Shown: piece after piece, positions 13,801-27,493 of the stretch
Layout: the number at the start of each line of letters is the position of its first letter
How positions within the stretch are numbered: position 1 is the stretch's first letter
Source of the DNA: Baylisascaris procyonis
Lineage: Eukaryota; Nematoda; Chromadorea; Rhabditida; Ascarididae
DNA: 64,000 nt
Direction of reading: 5' to 3'
Assembly (NCBI GenBank): GCA_037389465.1
Contig: JAZARR010000179.1
Location: 5,552,501 to 5,616,500 of the forward strand
The notes under the pieces: generated by a model
The model's input: only the letters and a program-made list of their open reading frames with translations
Database searches by the model: none
Told to the model about the DNA's origin: nothing
Translations under genes and position numbers: made by a program

Positions 13801-16800
13801 AGCTTCATTAATTCTACTGTACAAGAATACCGTATCATTACATAGAGAGATTTATTAATCAACTTTGATCAGTTGATCAATTGATCACCTGTTCTATCGC
13901 CGGAAACCTCATACCTTCTTCATGAAAAATATACATGCACAATATACGCTCATCAGAAAATATGTAATTGTAAGGTTCAAAAATTTGTGAGGAATTTCAT
14001 TCAACAAAAGCTCTATGAAACCATTTTAATGTAACGGCCAATAAACTCAAAAATTAACGTGTATTTTTATATGTGGATTTATGCTTATAATTAGATATGT
14101 AACATTTTGAATAATCCATACAAAATTTAATCACCTATCAGCAATTTCCAGTCGATTGATTATGTGAAAAATATTCTACTTTTAGCGATGTGATTATAGA
14201 TAAGACATTAAGCTAAAATTATCCCGTATATTTGATATGCTGATACGAGGATCACATTGAAGGAAACATTCATGTTTAATTTGATCACGAAATTATCAGA
14301 ATTATAGCAGTTGAGACTTTCTAATTGATGATTATTTTTCATTTATTCTAAACTATATATGGAGGAGCTGTTGAGCACAATACGAAGTGCAGCAAATCTG
14401 TTGAATCCAGTCAGAAGATTACCAAAGAAGGAAAGAGGAAATGGGATAGGAAAGAAGATAGGGGGATGTTCGGTCGCTCCTAAGATAAGGTCGAATTCAT
14501 AAATCTAGATCGCTAGTGTAAAAAATTTTTGCGTCATTTAAAAGAAGTCAAAAAATAAAGAATAATGAAATAAATAAAAAAATTCATAAATCCACAACTC
14601 GCATTATTTAAAAAACATTTGTCGCCTCAATTAAACAAGATTTCATTTCGTGTTTTTTTGCTCCATTTCTTAGAACGAATGAAATGTTTTTAACGACAAA
14701 GAAACGAGAATTTCAAGATATTGCGGTGAAAGTTTTATTCCTAGAGAAATGCAAATTCTCAAAAAACGTGTCGCCTAATCAGTGAGGAATTCAATCGCAA
14801 TTTGTCGTCTTGAAATGCTTCCCACCTCATTGCTTATGCTATCGTATCGTTGTCGATGAAAAAATACGGCACTTTATGCAAATTTTATTGCACATTTAAA
14901 AATTCTGCAACGAAAAAAAGCGCTAGTAAATCAGCCGCTTTACTGAACTAAGAAAGGAGTTGTGAACTTCATACAATATTGACGCAAATGTCAACAAATC
15001 ATTGTTTAGTATTAGCATTTTATCATTCATCTTTATGCGACTTGAATGATTTCGAGTAGTCAGTCTTTCCATCTCTTCTATTTATTTCCTCCTTAATTTG
15101 CATTGATTCTTTATTCTGTACTCTTTTTGGCTTTCTAATTTTCGTATCCAACATATATTTCATGAATAATGCAATCATAAATTGCTGTGCCAATCATCGA
15201 TCAATGTTACGCTAAATGCAATGACAATTACCTTCTAGTCTAAATTACTGATAAGAGTAATCAGTTCCATTTACTTGTAGTTTCCGTGGTTTGAAAAATA
15301 TTGCCTAAGCCATTTCCAATTGTATAAATTTGCAGAGTATTCAAATTACAAAGAGCAGCGAAATTTTAGGAAAGTCCCAGTGGGCGAGAGGGATGATGGT
15401 GGAAACAGACACCTCCGAAAGCCTCCTTCCCCAACTTCCTATACAATTTCGTACTTTCATTGGACTTTTTTGCAAATATCATTTTCTTATTCGCATATAT
15501 CACATCGGCGTCGAAAATCACTTCCGTACAATCCTGGTCATTTTCTTTACACATTAGATGGAGCCACAGCTTTTATCCGTTGAGCTTAACTATGGGGGAC
15601 TCGTAATATAAGCATTTTGAGAATTAATTCATATCTACGTTGGATAGACCGCTTAAGCCACAACTGTTCCACAGGCTTCATAAGGATTCGAGCTTTCCGT
15701 TGTATAGCTTTCATTTATTGATATTCCATGAGCAAAAATAAACTCATAGTTATTCGTGCAACTTGACTTTATTAGGGATTCATGGTGGAATATATCTACG
15801 ATGATGTTTTCTTCTATGTCGCAAGACGCTGTCATCTTCCGTAACTTTAGTGCCAGAAATATTGGATGCCAATAGTGATAGGTGACAATTTTGCAGCAAT
15901 AACTCACTTTTGCTACCATGGCAATACCTGTTTACGTTTTCTTACCGTCGAAAACAATCATCGAATCTCGCATCACATGTTGTTGAGTAACTGGCATGAA
16001 GAATTCTGCGTCATAGCACCTCAAGTGAAGCTATTGCAGTTCTCTTGTTGCCATTTCTAGAAATCCGAATCTCCTATGATACATGATATGCATTACGTGT
16101 ATTCCACCTCTAAATTTTCACTCTTAATGAACGTCGAATGAGAACATTCGTCAACGATGATGTTTTCTTCTATCTTGCAAGAGGCTGTCATCAATTAGAG
16201 CCTCGATCCTTCTATCATCAGACCCTGATGACATGGTTACTCAAAAATCGCGATACCACTAACATACTCCCCTCAATCAACGGTAGTCGCTTCAGAAGCA
16301 TGCTGTCTGGCTTCCAATAAAGCCGTCCCATTAATGACTGAAATTTCTTGAGGCACGTAGTGCGGTTAGCAGAGGCGCCTAGACCTTTCTCCTACTGTGC
16401 TCCGGGCGACAGGAGCTGTTGTTCGGTTGTGAATTTGGCTACGGTTGAAGACAGATGGTTTGCTATTCGGGCCGAATGGCAAACCATTTGTCTTCACAAT
16501 GGCAAACACAATGGTTGTTGTGCTTCAAGCACGCAGAAAGGAGTTGCACCTTTGAACAGATCTTGTTGTCTCATCCACGATATGTATGAGGCATTTGAAG
16601 TTATGGATGAAGGAGCAAAGACGACGCTATAATATTGATCGCAGGACCTTTCTTACATATGCATCACCAAACCGCGCAAGATTATGAAGCTCTTTGAAAA
16701 CCACTCAAAATTCTTTGACTACACTAAAATAGTTCAACATATAGGTTCTACACTCACTCGTTTAGTCAAGATAGCCTCGTTCACCCATTTTCCATTATTA

Positions 16801-19800
16801 GTGCTGCATTTCCGTAATCGTCTAAAGTGTTGTTTCTCAGTTTACTTCCGCTGCCCCATTATTCATTTTCCTCATCAATGCATCAAAACGATTTTCTCCT
16901 CATTCCATTGCTTAATTGATTACTGACAGCTGTCCTACCTATGTCCTATGATTTAACTGACCAGATACTTCAGCGCTTATGCATTACATTCCAGCTTAGA
17001 TGATTTTTTAACACATGATATTTGTTTGTGTTCGTAAGCATGTGGTTCTTCAATGTGGAGTGTAGTAATGCTTGTGGAAAAAAAAAAGATCACATTCAAA
17101 ATAAAAAGTATGCAAAATAAGAAAAAAAAGCTAAAGGTTAAAGAACGTTCGTCACACGTTCATCGGCACAACCGATCAAATAGATCTTTAAATTCCTGTT
17201 TTGATAACTGTTCTTTTACTAAAATTTTTTCTTATCTGATATTTATTTGCTTGTTTTCATCTAAGATCTATCATATTTGAATTGTGTTCATAATTATTTC
17301 AAGAGAGAATTTTTTATTTCGAGAATTCACCAATTTCAGCAATCTAATAAATTTCTCTCACAAGAAATTTCTGGCGCCTTTGGTTCCGAATATCTTCATA
17401 TTGGGCATTGATAACTAGTTTTCTAACGTTTAGTTTTTGATCTCTTCTTCGATATTTCTGCTCATCTCTTGAGAAAATTTCAAATTTTTTACGCGAACTG
17501 AGGTAAACTTTTTCCTTGACCGCTGAGCGAAATTGCTGTTGCGTTTTCCTAAAGATGCAACTAAGAAATATTTTAGTGCACCATCGAACGAGAAAACACT
17601 GTTTTTTCGTGAACACTGAGATAATGTAAAAGGTTAGGATGCTGTAGTAAAGACGAGATGGTCGGTTTTATTCAATGAAGAATGCCTATGATATTTGTTT
17701 TGATGTTAGCCGATTAATAACATCCACAGCAACTATCGGAGAGGATTCGCGAGGCTATAGAAGCAAAATCGGAAAAGTGTCACTTTAAAGTCCAGAACAG
17801 ATTAACCGTGGGGTTGGTGTCCTTACCTCAGTAAAAATCGAAGTCTAAGTGTGGAGGTTGTGAAGTTCAGTCTCCTTTTTCATCTTCTCGGAGTCAGTTC
17901 ATGTAAAATCTTTGCTACCGACCATTCACAGCAATTGAATGAACGATCATTCAACTCATGCGAACATTTTGAACGTAATATCAAGAAATAAATCGTTTGT
18001 AGATTGCAGAGAAAAATTTTTTTTCGTTGCAAAAAAAAATTATTCATAAAATTTAACATCACATTTCTTCTTGCAATTTTCTTTGCAATAGTGCAATAAG
18101 AGTATTTTTTCGATGAGTGAATGTTCGGCGAATAACGAACAAAATATTTATCGACGTAATAATTGGCATATTTCCGTTGAAATCTTTTACTTTCGCATTC
18201 GAATTTACAGTTTGTATGCTTCAAGCTGACGCATTCTTTCAGTAACCACTTCGGTGCCGACAGTATCGATAGGCTGTACTCTTTTCAATGCAAAGAAAAG
18301 TTTTTGTGCAAAATAAAATTGTTTGTATCCTCAAATTGCATAAAATTGTATTATTGTTGCAATATAAAAATTCATATGCAAATTCAAAAAAAAACAATAA
18401 AAGAGATGCAAATTTATAAAGCATTACATATAATCAAGCAAGGGGCAATGTGAATTTTAATAAAGGAAAGATAAATATGAAATGAAAATGTGGGGAGCGT
18501 TGAATGATATGAGTTTGTAAATTCCCTCCACGTTTTGAAGATTTGCTTCATTTCCGTCCATACAAGAATTATAATTTGTTTCGATGCCTAGAAAGATTGC
18601 ATTTCCCATTTTGCGTCCCAGAGGTTAGACACATTTACACAGCTATATACTTCTTCGTCCCCCTACGGTCACACATCTTAGTAAACTTATATACTACTTC
18701 ATCTCAAGAAAATATGAGCCACGCTTTATGCTTTTTTTTAAAGAATTGATTATTATTTATAATAGCCTAAATGGTGTCGTATTTTGTGTTGTTCAAATAT
18801 TTCTGTGATAGTTTACCGGATGTGTTGGAATGATGAAAGCACATACTATATGCCAATCTTTTTTGAAGCATTCTTTTGAAGTTCGTGAACTCCCTGTATT
18901 CCTTTTGGAAGCTGCATCAGGTCATCTAGAATAGCTCAAAAGCAGATGTTAATAAATCGGTTTTCAAATGTTAGTATACCTTCAAATGCAGGTGTTTTTA
19001 TGATTGCTAGCTAAACATAATTAGAAATTTTTATAATTACATGTTTCAGAATGATATAATCGATTGGTCAAGAGATCATAGATGCCACCATAAATGGAAC
19101 GATTCCGATGCCGATCCATATAATTCACAAAGGTTAACATTTCGTCTTTTGGTTAAAAATTTCGCATTGCAATTATTCAGGAGCAAAGGAAGAAGAATGC
19201 TTGCTAAGGTAGACATTGGACGCGCATTTACAATTCTTCGCCACTCAACGAAATTTGCAATTAGGCGTCAACAACTAATTGAACATATGCAGGAGTGCAT
19301 ACATATTAAAACTTTTAGAAATAATTCGTTGTTTTGGGAATTTTTCTAGCCGATGGGATGGAAAATATTTCTTTCCCGTTCTCTTTCTCCCTATCTCTCT
19401 TTGCGCAAAATTTGAGCAATTTCAAGTGTGTATGATTCGCTTGAAAATTGATAAATCAACTTGAAGGTATGCATAAGGTGATGTCGACTCCACTGTGCCA
19501 GTCAGTTTCTGTAAATGAAGCTAATTCATCGAATTTCACTAGTGGACAAGTCAGTAGATAAATTCTCGTACGCCCACACACCTCCAGGTCTTACTGCACA
19601 CGATGCTAATTTATCTACGCATATTAAAGATATTGATAAATATGAGCAACCTTCGACCGGGGCCTCAATACAACACGTCCTTCGATTCAAAACGTTTCGA
19701 AAATTTCAATAAGCGGTGTAAAATCTATAAAGTGCATTAGTAATACAATTTCGAAAAGCGTGACTTCTGCAAAAAAAAGCAGTAGAAATGAAAATATATT

Positions 19801-22800
19801 TGTTGACGTTTTGTTATGCGTACTGTAACGATCGTCTAGTGTTGCAAATCAAAAACGCTAATTGGAACTTTGATTGATGAAAAAAAATTTGCATAAATAA
19901 TAATTTATAAGTACGATAGAGAAATATTCAATTTGGATAATTAATTGAAAACGATTTAATAAAAATGAAATAATGAGGAAAAAGTGCTTCAAAAAGTTTA
20001 TCGTCGTTTAGAAAAAATATATATAGTAATTTACTTGAATATGGACATCACAGAGAAACCATTTTGATGGTAAAGTTGGTTATTAAGGCGAAAAAAATTC
20101 AAGGTTTAAAGAGCATACTTATTGAAGAAAATTAATATTGCCTTATAGATCCGTTTAAACTCAGGCATTTTAGCAATGAAGAGATCATTGTTATGGACAT
20201 TGGTCACTTTCGAACGAAAGCTTCGAAAGCTCGCTATTTCGAGTTTTATATACATTATAGACAGAATTGACCATATTGAGAGTGGGAAAAAGGAGCATAT
20301 TTTGTGGTTAAAGAAGTTTGCAGCAGTGGCATTTGTTATGCATTTCTGAACGTTTTCCATAAATTTCGCATTGCCAAGCAATTTCTACCGGTCAAATTGA
20401 TAGCATTTCACTCGATTTTCAATGCTTACTATGATCTGAAAAGCTGGCAACAACTTACCGCAGTTAATTTTTATAATCGACGAAGTACCGATGAGGTGTC
20501 AATAATATGCAATCAGATATCTAGTTCCGCTTTGCATTCTCATAGTCTCCTCTCGATGCCTGTACCAAATTAGAAGAACTCAAAAATTTTATTAATTGTA
20601 CTATTGAAAGTATCGCTACAGAGGCTTTTTCTTCTCGCATATGGGGTGGCTACTCGTAAGGAAACATCCGGACCTGAAGAGGAAAGGCGCCAACATCGAT
20701 ATGAGCGACCTTTTGAACGATAAAGTGCTGATGTTCCAACGCAGGTTCGCTTTAAAAAATCTTTTGATAACCTCATCGATGAAGGTTTGTTGTTCATTTC
20801 TAGTCAACACTGAAACCAAATCTTACGTAGGAATGTCAGCTTGAATAAAAGTAAAACAGGAAGAGGAGGAAGCTGGAATTATACGGTGAATGTCGCTATC
20901 GTATTACCGAAGGCAGAAGGCAGACAAATTGTCGCATGCAGGAGGAAGGGTAGGGACTGAATTAGATTAAAGAGTGACCGAGAGGAGAGAGGAGCGAGGA
21001 GGGATAAAGCAACCGTAGATACGATGAATATAAGGTTACATACGTTGAATGCAGGGTTCATATGATTGGTCAAAATTTTCACAGTTTCCACTAAATGTCC
21101 CTAGCTAAAAATGAGTTTAGGCTTATTTATATAATGAACTAAATGATGATACGGACTGAGAGCTAGATAGGCCCACCAGTAAAGGTCTTTGGGTTAATTC
21201 ATTAAACTTTGTGCTCTTAGAAAATAATGGTTGCATATTATCACGTGAAAGTATACGTCGATCATTTTGAAGTGATTTAATAGTTGATTTGAAACAACAA
21301 TAGCAATAGTTACTAAATGTTTTTATTTCAGATATTATATATTGCTGGTACCGATATTTTGTTTCCTTGTTCCGGCAGTAATACCTGTCTATCTCTGGAG
21401 GGAGACACCGTTTATTGCATTTGTGACATGTTCAATGTTCAGGTGAGAGAATGCTTTCAATGCTATCGTTTATGCAAACAAACCTCAGCAGCAATTACTG
21501 ACTTCAATGCTATATTCTTACTATAAAATCGTCTTTCAAAATGAGCTAGACATATCTCAATCTTTCTGGAGCGCACTGAGACAACATTAGTGAGACTCAT
21601 AGAAATCACTGTGAATAAATTTAGTGAAACTGTATCCGACGACCTTCCATAAAAGATTTTTTTTTAGAATCATCGAAGAGTCAAAAGTACAAATGCATTT
21701 CATGTGAATTATGACTTCAAAGTCGATAAATTGTACAAATAGTTGGTATTGTGAACGGAATTTTCGTAATACCTTTAGATCAAGCTACCCTTGTATATTT
21801 GTTTAGTGTTAACCGACTCGGCGACTTGCAGAGATCATCAACAAATGATTCGTTTTTCTTTGATCAAAGCAATGTAAATAATAGGCAGTTTTTGAAGAGA
21901 TTTAATTATGTACAATCCTTTTCCGTAGTTAATAAGTCTCACTAGAAGCTTGTATTTGGTTTAGGCAGAATAGTAATGATTGAACTTTTAGGCTGAATCT
22001 GAATGAGTTTTTAGGAATTTGAGTGAATTTTTAGAAAGAATTTGAGCGTTTGAAGGCGATATGATGAGAGATAAAAACAAACTCTTTACTGCAAATATTC
22101 ATATGCTTGATTTTATCAGCACTGAACTTTGCTTTTCGTTTTATGGGTTTTTGTTTTTTGTGATCATTTGAAAAATGTTTGTGAATTATCCGACTGTTTC
22201 ATCATCACCTTTTAGAATTTATCGCTGTCAGGTACAAACTAAAAAAAAAAACAAACAAGCAAGAGTACTTCTTACAGGAATTTCTCAAAAAATTACTTCT
22301 ATGAAACGTATTACTAATGAAAAAAATGCTTAAGACTTACAATTACGGCATATTTGCATTTTTTAAAATATTTTCTAAGTATTTCTAATTTGATTGAGCA
22401 TTTTCATTTTGATATAATTAATTATGAATTTAGAGTACTCTAAATCTGAATAAATTTTATTCTCTTATTAGATTTTGCAAAATTTCGACACAAAAAAAAA
22501 GTAATTTAATCGATTCGAATTTCCTGTCTAATCAACAATCAACGAAGATAACTAAATTTTTTGCATTTTGCACTTTTTGTAAATAGTGAATTTCTTTTTT
22601 TTTGCACTATTTACAGATATTGCTTTACTCTACACGATACATGGCTTATTAATTCAGCAGCACATAAATGGGGCTTCAAACCCTACGATGAGGAGATCTC
22701 TGCGGTTGACTCTTATGTGGTAAAATCATATTTACATTGTTGAATAAATTGTTGCATTAGAGAAAAACTTCAACAAAGAGTTTAAACAATCTACCCATTC

Positions 22801-25800
22801 AAATTGCCCCCGGAATATAGTGCTATTATTTAGGGAATTTGCATAGATGTGAAAACTTCTCGAATCATTCCTTTACATCCTATTACTTTGAAACTTTTTA
22901 ATTTACATAAGAGCGTTAAACCTATAGTCTCTACCTCTATGATCTATATACCGTATCACAACCGATGTATAGTCCCATTCGTATTCTTCAGTGCCGATCA
23001 CTCAGTTTCTTCATTGAATGTCTTATTTGCAGTAAAACTCCATGACGGTTTCCGTCTTTAAGCTTTATCATCGCCACTGATGAACTCGATCAGTAAGGAA
23101 TTCTAAGTGTTCGTGATATAGGTCGGCCACTCCTGAAAAAAAAACTGGATTGGTACTTGTGATTACTGAGTGGATAGTGCTTAGAGTATTCGAGTATATA
23201 CGATTCAATGCTTATATTTTTAGTGCATTTCTTACGTACTCTTTCATATCTAATAATGAAATAATTTGCTCAAAACATTGATCCCGTTCAAGAAACCTCT
23301 GCGAATTCGCCGAAGCATCAGACGATTGCTCGCAAATGTGGCAATTTTTTATAATTTTTCGCCCAATTCGAAGGCTCACAGTAATGGAATCGACGAACAG
23401 TTTTATTAGCAGTATAAAACGACTTGCAAATTCGTAAATAATTCGAAGAAAAATCGTTAGAGGCATTGAGTTTTTCTATCTTTGTGCTCAATTTTGGAAT
23501 AATTGGGCTAAGGAATAGCTCTCGCAAACATTCCCTCAAATTTCCGCGGCTATTGCCCATGCCTCATTCAAAACGTCAAATGAATGAAAGATCTACAAGC
23601 ACAATAAGTCCAATGTGATCTCTTTCAAAATCGAATTTTGATTTATGCTAAACTTTGCCTGTAAAGTCTTTTTTTGTTTTTTTCGTATTCAGAAAACTCA
23701 ACTGTAGAACGCTAATCTCTGTATATTATTATTGTTGCGTTAATGATTAACACGAAGCCAGTGCTTTCATTAGGAGATTAAGTGCACAGCTAAGAGATTA
23801 ACGGAAGATAAGATTCAATTGATTTTCTGGAAATTGTTTTAATGTTACTTCTTATATCACTCTTTGCTTACTGCTTTCAACAATCATATTAGAAAATCAA
23901 ACTATATTAATAAAAGATTCGTCGAATATGAAGAGATTTTTTTGTTAAATTTACTACAGTTGGCTGCAATTACAATGGGAGAAGGTGGACATAATTTTCA
24001 TCATGTATTTCCACAAGATTATCGTACATCTGAATACGTGAATGAGTACAATATATCAAAAGTGGTTATCGACGCGTTAGCATCTTTCGGATGGGTCTAC
24101 GATCGTAAAGTCGTTTCAAGTGAGGTGAGTGTATAGGTTCATTAATATGTATTACAAAAGTCAACGATTATTACATCAATGGTTACGTGTGCAAATATGG
24201 AGTAACCTGAAAAGAAAGTAGATACTCAAATAATAAGTGCTGGGAAGGAAAATAGAATATCGAAAATACGGTTGTCTTATTATCGATTATTGGTTTCCGT
24301 TTGTTCACCGATTGCGTTCTGAAAAGAGCAAAAGCTTCTTTCGGGAAGATTTTACTGAGGATTTTATGCTCCTGAGAGTTTTCATTTGAATGGGCTATTA
24401 GGCTCAAATTTTATCTCCATCATTCACCGGAAGGTCAGTTGGTTTAAATCAAACCTCCATCGTTCATCTCAATGTTAACGGGTTTCAATTCTACCAGCAT
24501 CCATATGGGCTCAAGCGCAATGCATTTGGGGATGTGGATATCATGCAATACTCCTGCTATCAATGAATAATGAGGTACAAGCAGCAAAAAAATTTTCATG
24601 TGCTTCAAGCAAACTTGCAGGTTTGTATTTGCAAACCCGATTTTAGCGTCATGTGCCTGTCTGTGCGTTTACCTGAGTACATGCACCTGTCTGAATCTGC
24701 GTATAGGTGTATGTATGTGCTTGTGTGGGTGTGAGTATGTATGTTTCCCTAGATATGTGTACAAATTTGCATACACTCGCACGTATTTTTGTTTCGTGCG
24801 TTCATTATTTCCCGGGAACAACAATTTGTATGTATTACTTGCCCGACCGGGTAACATTTTACGATGTTCGGGTACTAATGTTACAGTTGGCGAAAGCACA
24901 ACAACGAAGTGGTTCCCGACGATTTATGAGAGCGATCAGCCCCAATATGGATTCAGTATTGGGCATGTTATTTCGTTGAGGTTTTAGTAGTGTTTGACCT
25001 GATTAATGCTGCTGCAAATGCAAGTATTATGCCAGCTTTTCTAGCATGCCTTCTTAAATGTTATGCCAATTTGCATATTTGCACTTTAGGCGCGTCATGG
25101 CACTTTATCTATGCGTTGATGTGTCTGTCTGCCTGTATCTACGTCTGCATGTGTTCGCCCGTCTGTTTGCCACTTTCAACTAAAGAACCAAACATTTAGA
25201 CCACTTTGGCAAGAGCAAAAATAATACAAAACATAATGCGATGTTATATTTAATATCAGCATCCTGAAGGCTTTAATTAGCGTGCTGAAAAAGGTCCTGT
25301 AGATTGACTTTCCTTTTACAGACAAAACTGCTCACATTTACTTCGGTGGAATTTTCCTTTCAAATAAGTTGACTTTAATTTCTAGCCGACGAATCTTTCC
25401 CAGAGAATTTCACAAGTGATAGGATCTGCTAAAATATGATGGTATAATTCTACATATTTCACTATTTCTTTATAAGTTCTGAAACCTTTTCCTGAGGTGG
25501 ACAAATTGCAAAATAGCATCGATCCAGGATTATTTAATCCAGAAAAATCAAATCTGTTCCACAGTTAGACAAGCATAAAAAAGTGCTCTATGATTTTCTT
25601 ATTAAGTTGTATAATATTTTACATGCACGAGCGGTTGAATATAAGCATGATGCAACAACATCGCGATATACATCTGCGAAATGCATGCAATTTACGAATG
25701 AATTCATCAAGGAATCGAACTTTAGAGAATAATAGTCAGAGCGGTTCTGTAGAATTGAGAGCATAAAATGACGTCACCTAAAAATTTTTCTCAAAATTCA

Positions 25801-26010
25801 AATGAATTTTCCAGTAGTCACTGGATTGATGTAACTGCATTGTTCGATGAAATATTGTTGTCAAAATTTACATATTTAGAAAGGTGTTATGATAATTTTT
25901 TTACAGATGCGTTATTCCCTTATTAAATTCCTCACCGATTTGAAAATGAAACATCTTTATTGCAGGCAATCGAAAGGCAGAAAGCTAGACGACATAGAAA
26001 ACTTGGCTAA
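10883..26010 (+). CDS. Delta-9 acyl-CoA (stearoyl-CoA) desaturase, 9 exons, 326 aa
   Basis: Membrane fatty-acid desaturase that puts a cis double bond at C9 of saturated acyl-CoA, using O2 and electrons from cytochrome b5 at the ER. Exons: 10883-10981, 11754-11874, 13607-13737, 19050-19132, 20622-20744, 21332-21442, 22617-22719, 23960-24124, 25966-26010. They sum to 981 nt; every junction is GT/AG and keeps phase. The three iron-binding histidine boxes are present: HRLWTH (H90, H95), HRCHH (H127, H130, H131) and HNFHH (H268, H271, H272). Hydrophobic stretches lie at about residues 45-85 and 188-222. Conserved blocks include WSRDHRCHHKW, RGFFF, MGWLLVRKHP, NSAAH and FPQDYRTSEY. Length and motifs match C. 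elegans FAT-5/6/7; which of these it is orthologous to is not resolved. The start is the first ATG after the leader acceptor. The C-terminus is short and basic (KARRHRKLG). Introns reach 5.3 kb. No canonical AATAAA was seen just after the stop. Confidence 0.97.
11875..13606 (+). other. Desaturase intron 2
   Basis: 1.7 kb of AT-rich intron. An open frame at 13056-13289 on the minus strand lies in a slightly GC-richer patch but has no recognisable motif. I see nothing functional. Confidence 0.7.
13865..13887. repeat. Three TTGATCA words at 8-bp spacing
   Basis: TTGATCA occurs three times in 23 bases, each containing the palindrome TGATCA. It is a small tandem/palindromic cluster of unknown meaning within desaturase intron 3. 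Confidence 0.7.
15798..15836. repeat. 39-bp direct repeat, copy 1
   Basis: It matches 16154-16192 at 36 of 39 positions, in the same orientation, 356 bp apart. On the plus strand it reads DDVFFYVARRCH in copy 1 and DDVFFYLARGCH in copy 2. On the minus strand it reads MTASCDIEENIIVD and MTASCKIEENIIVD. Sequence outside the 39 bp does not align by eye. It is probably part of an eroded duplicated element in the intron. Confidence 0.85.
16154..16192. repeat. 39-bp direct repeat, copy 2
   Basis: Partner of 15798-15836, with three mismatches in 39 positions. It lies inside a 60-codon plus-strand open frame (16138-16320) that has no recognisable domain. Confidence 0.85.
16446..16496. repeat. 51-bp near-perfect palindrome (25-bp arms, 1-base centre)
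   Basis: Arms 16446-16470 and 16472-16496 are reverse complements except at two positions. In plus-strand RNA both exceptions become G-U pairs, so a transcript could pair along all 25 steps. The one-base centre is too tight for a hairpin loop, so the innermost pairs must open. The segment is GC-richer than the surrounding intron. It could be a fold-back element core or a recent inverted duplication; a microRNA precursor is unlikely because of the missing loop. Confidence 0.9.
19133..23959 (+). other. Desaturase introns 4-7 region
   Basis: Introns 19133-20621, 20745-21331, 21443-22616 and 22720-23959 lie between exons 4 and 8. They are AT-rich. A purine-rich tract (about 20940-21005, GAGGAGAGAGGAG-like) lies in intron 5. 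No other feature is supported. Confidence 0.7.
24125..25965 (+). other. Desaturase intron 8 with a TG-rich tract
   Basis: The last intron holds a GT/TATG-rich low-complexity tract at about 24650-24760 and a related one near 25110-25170. The 129-codon open frame across the first is best explained by the repetitive composition (it reads Cys/Val/Tyr-rich) and not by coding function. Confidence 0.65.
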
Positions 26011-26514
26011 TCACCTTATAATCACTTCGCATTACATCGATCAGAAAATATTCCAACATCGCTAGAAGATTCTTTCAACTCATTTTATCAATTTTTCTTC
26101 CTTCGGTATAATTAGTAAATGTATTTTTTTAAATCTTGATAAAAATTGATCAGCTATTGTCATTGATCGCTTACATGCCCTCACTTGAGAATCTTCAACA
26201 ACTAAAATGTTTTTTCTTCAACAGAAATGCCGAAATGATTGGTCATCCAACTGCTTCAATCAGCATATGTCAGAAACATCGCAACAGTGAATTTAAGTGA
26301 TCATTCAATTAGATGAATCTCATAATCGTAATTTTATATCAACTTTGCTCAAGGACATTACGAATGAATCTGTGTGGGTACGCACAAAATCCGCACAGAA
26401 ATATTTGTGTAACGATGCGAACATTGGCAGGAAACGGAAATGAGAGCACTTGAGTTATTCCATCGCAAGAGCTAAAGAATTTCCTTGTTTTCGGAGGTAG
26501 AGGTGGAATGTCAG

Positions 26515-26520
<6 letters not shown>

Positions 26521-26609
<89 letters not shown>
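26521..26609. repeat. (TA)n microsatellite, about 88 bp
   Basis: An uninterrupted alternating TA run of about 44 units, 0.5 kb past the desaturase stop. Any open frame through it encodes only Tyr-Ile repeats and is spurious. Confidence 0.98.
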
Positions 26610-26610
<1 letters not shown>

Positions 26611-27493
26611 CTTCAGCAACTTTCAACTTGATCACTGCAACGTTAAATGTGCTGTAACCGATTAAGTATGCCAAAAAAATTGCACGCATTTTATCCCATA
26701 AGTAGTGATATCCAGCGTCGACCAAGCCTAAAACAAGCGGAATCTCATGCTAGAGGTGTTGATGCAATATGCGTTTTTCCACTGACTAATAGCCATAAAT
26801 TGTTGACGAACATTAAACCATGCTCAATAATATATGAGCGTTTTATTCGATCCTACTGCCTGCATGAATGTTGTTAGGCAACACCCTTTTTTTTTTCAGT
26901 CCAGCCGCTTGTCGAAACTAAACTTGGCGTGTATAGAATACCAAACGATGTTCTAGACAACTGATTCATCTCAGCAGCACTTGCAAGAATAAATGTTTTT
27001 AGACGCGATAGACGCTTAAAAAGTGGTGCTATTGAAAGATCATAAACACCAATCAGCTGAAAGAGATTTTTTTTTGGAACGATTTGGCCACATGAAATGT
27101 CAATGCATTTTTCTCTAATATTGAAAACATTCATTTTTTTTGTAAAGTTTGATTTACGTTTGTTCGAATTTTTTCATTAAACGATACTAGAATATATTAT
27201 AGAATCTTAAAGTCTAAAACCTGCAAGTGCTTGCAACACCGAATTTTAATATGAGGATTTATACAGGTGGAGAGCAGCAGGTGCGAGTGGGGCAGTACTT
27301 TGCTGTTTATTTTTATTTTTATTTTTTGTATTTCTAACGCCTTGATTGATCTACCTGCTTGAGCTGAAAAAAAAAGCGCTGGTTGTACCAGACTCACTTT
27401 AGCTCACATTCGATATTTAGATCTTCGCTGAGAAGTTTTTCAGAATCTCGTTAATGTAGCCGCTTTATTAACTAAAACGAATTAAAATCGAAT

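Larger units (their letters stand above)
13738..19049 (+). other. Desaturase intron 3 (5.3 kb)
   Basis: The longest intron of the gene separates the first and second histidine-box exons. It contains a TTGATCA triplet (13865-13887), a GC-richer patch at about 15.3-16.7 kb with a 39-bp direct repeat and a 51-bp palindrome, and a TGCAA-rich patch at about 18.0-18.4 kb. Several 60-115-codon open frames occur but none is recognisable. The size and the odd composition of 15.3-16.7 kb suggest inserted repetitive DNA. Confidence 0.75.

Noticed and set aside
16446..16496. microRNA precursor
   Set aside because: The one-base centre leaves no loop, and no known seed was recognised.
16348..16632. 94-codon frame over the palindrome
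   Set aside because: Open mainly because the patch is GC-richer; no recognisable domain and the palindrome explains part of it.
24598..24987. 129-codon plus-strand frame in desaturase intron 8
   Set aside because: Driven by a TG/TATG-rich low-complexity tract; no domain and it lies between two well-supported exons.
26339..26725. 128-codon minus-strand frame
   Set aside because: Most of it is the (TA)n tract read as Tyr-Ile repeats; the ends show no motif.
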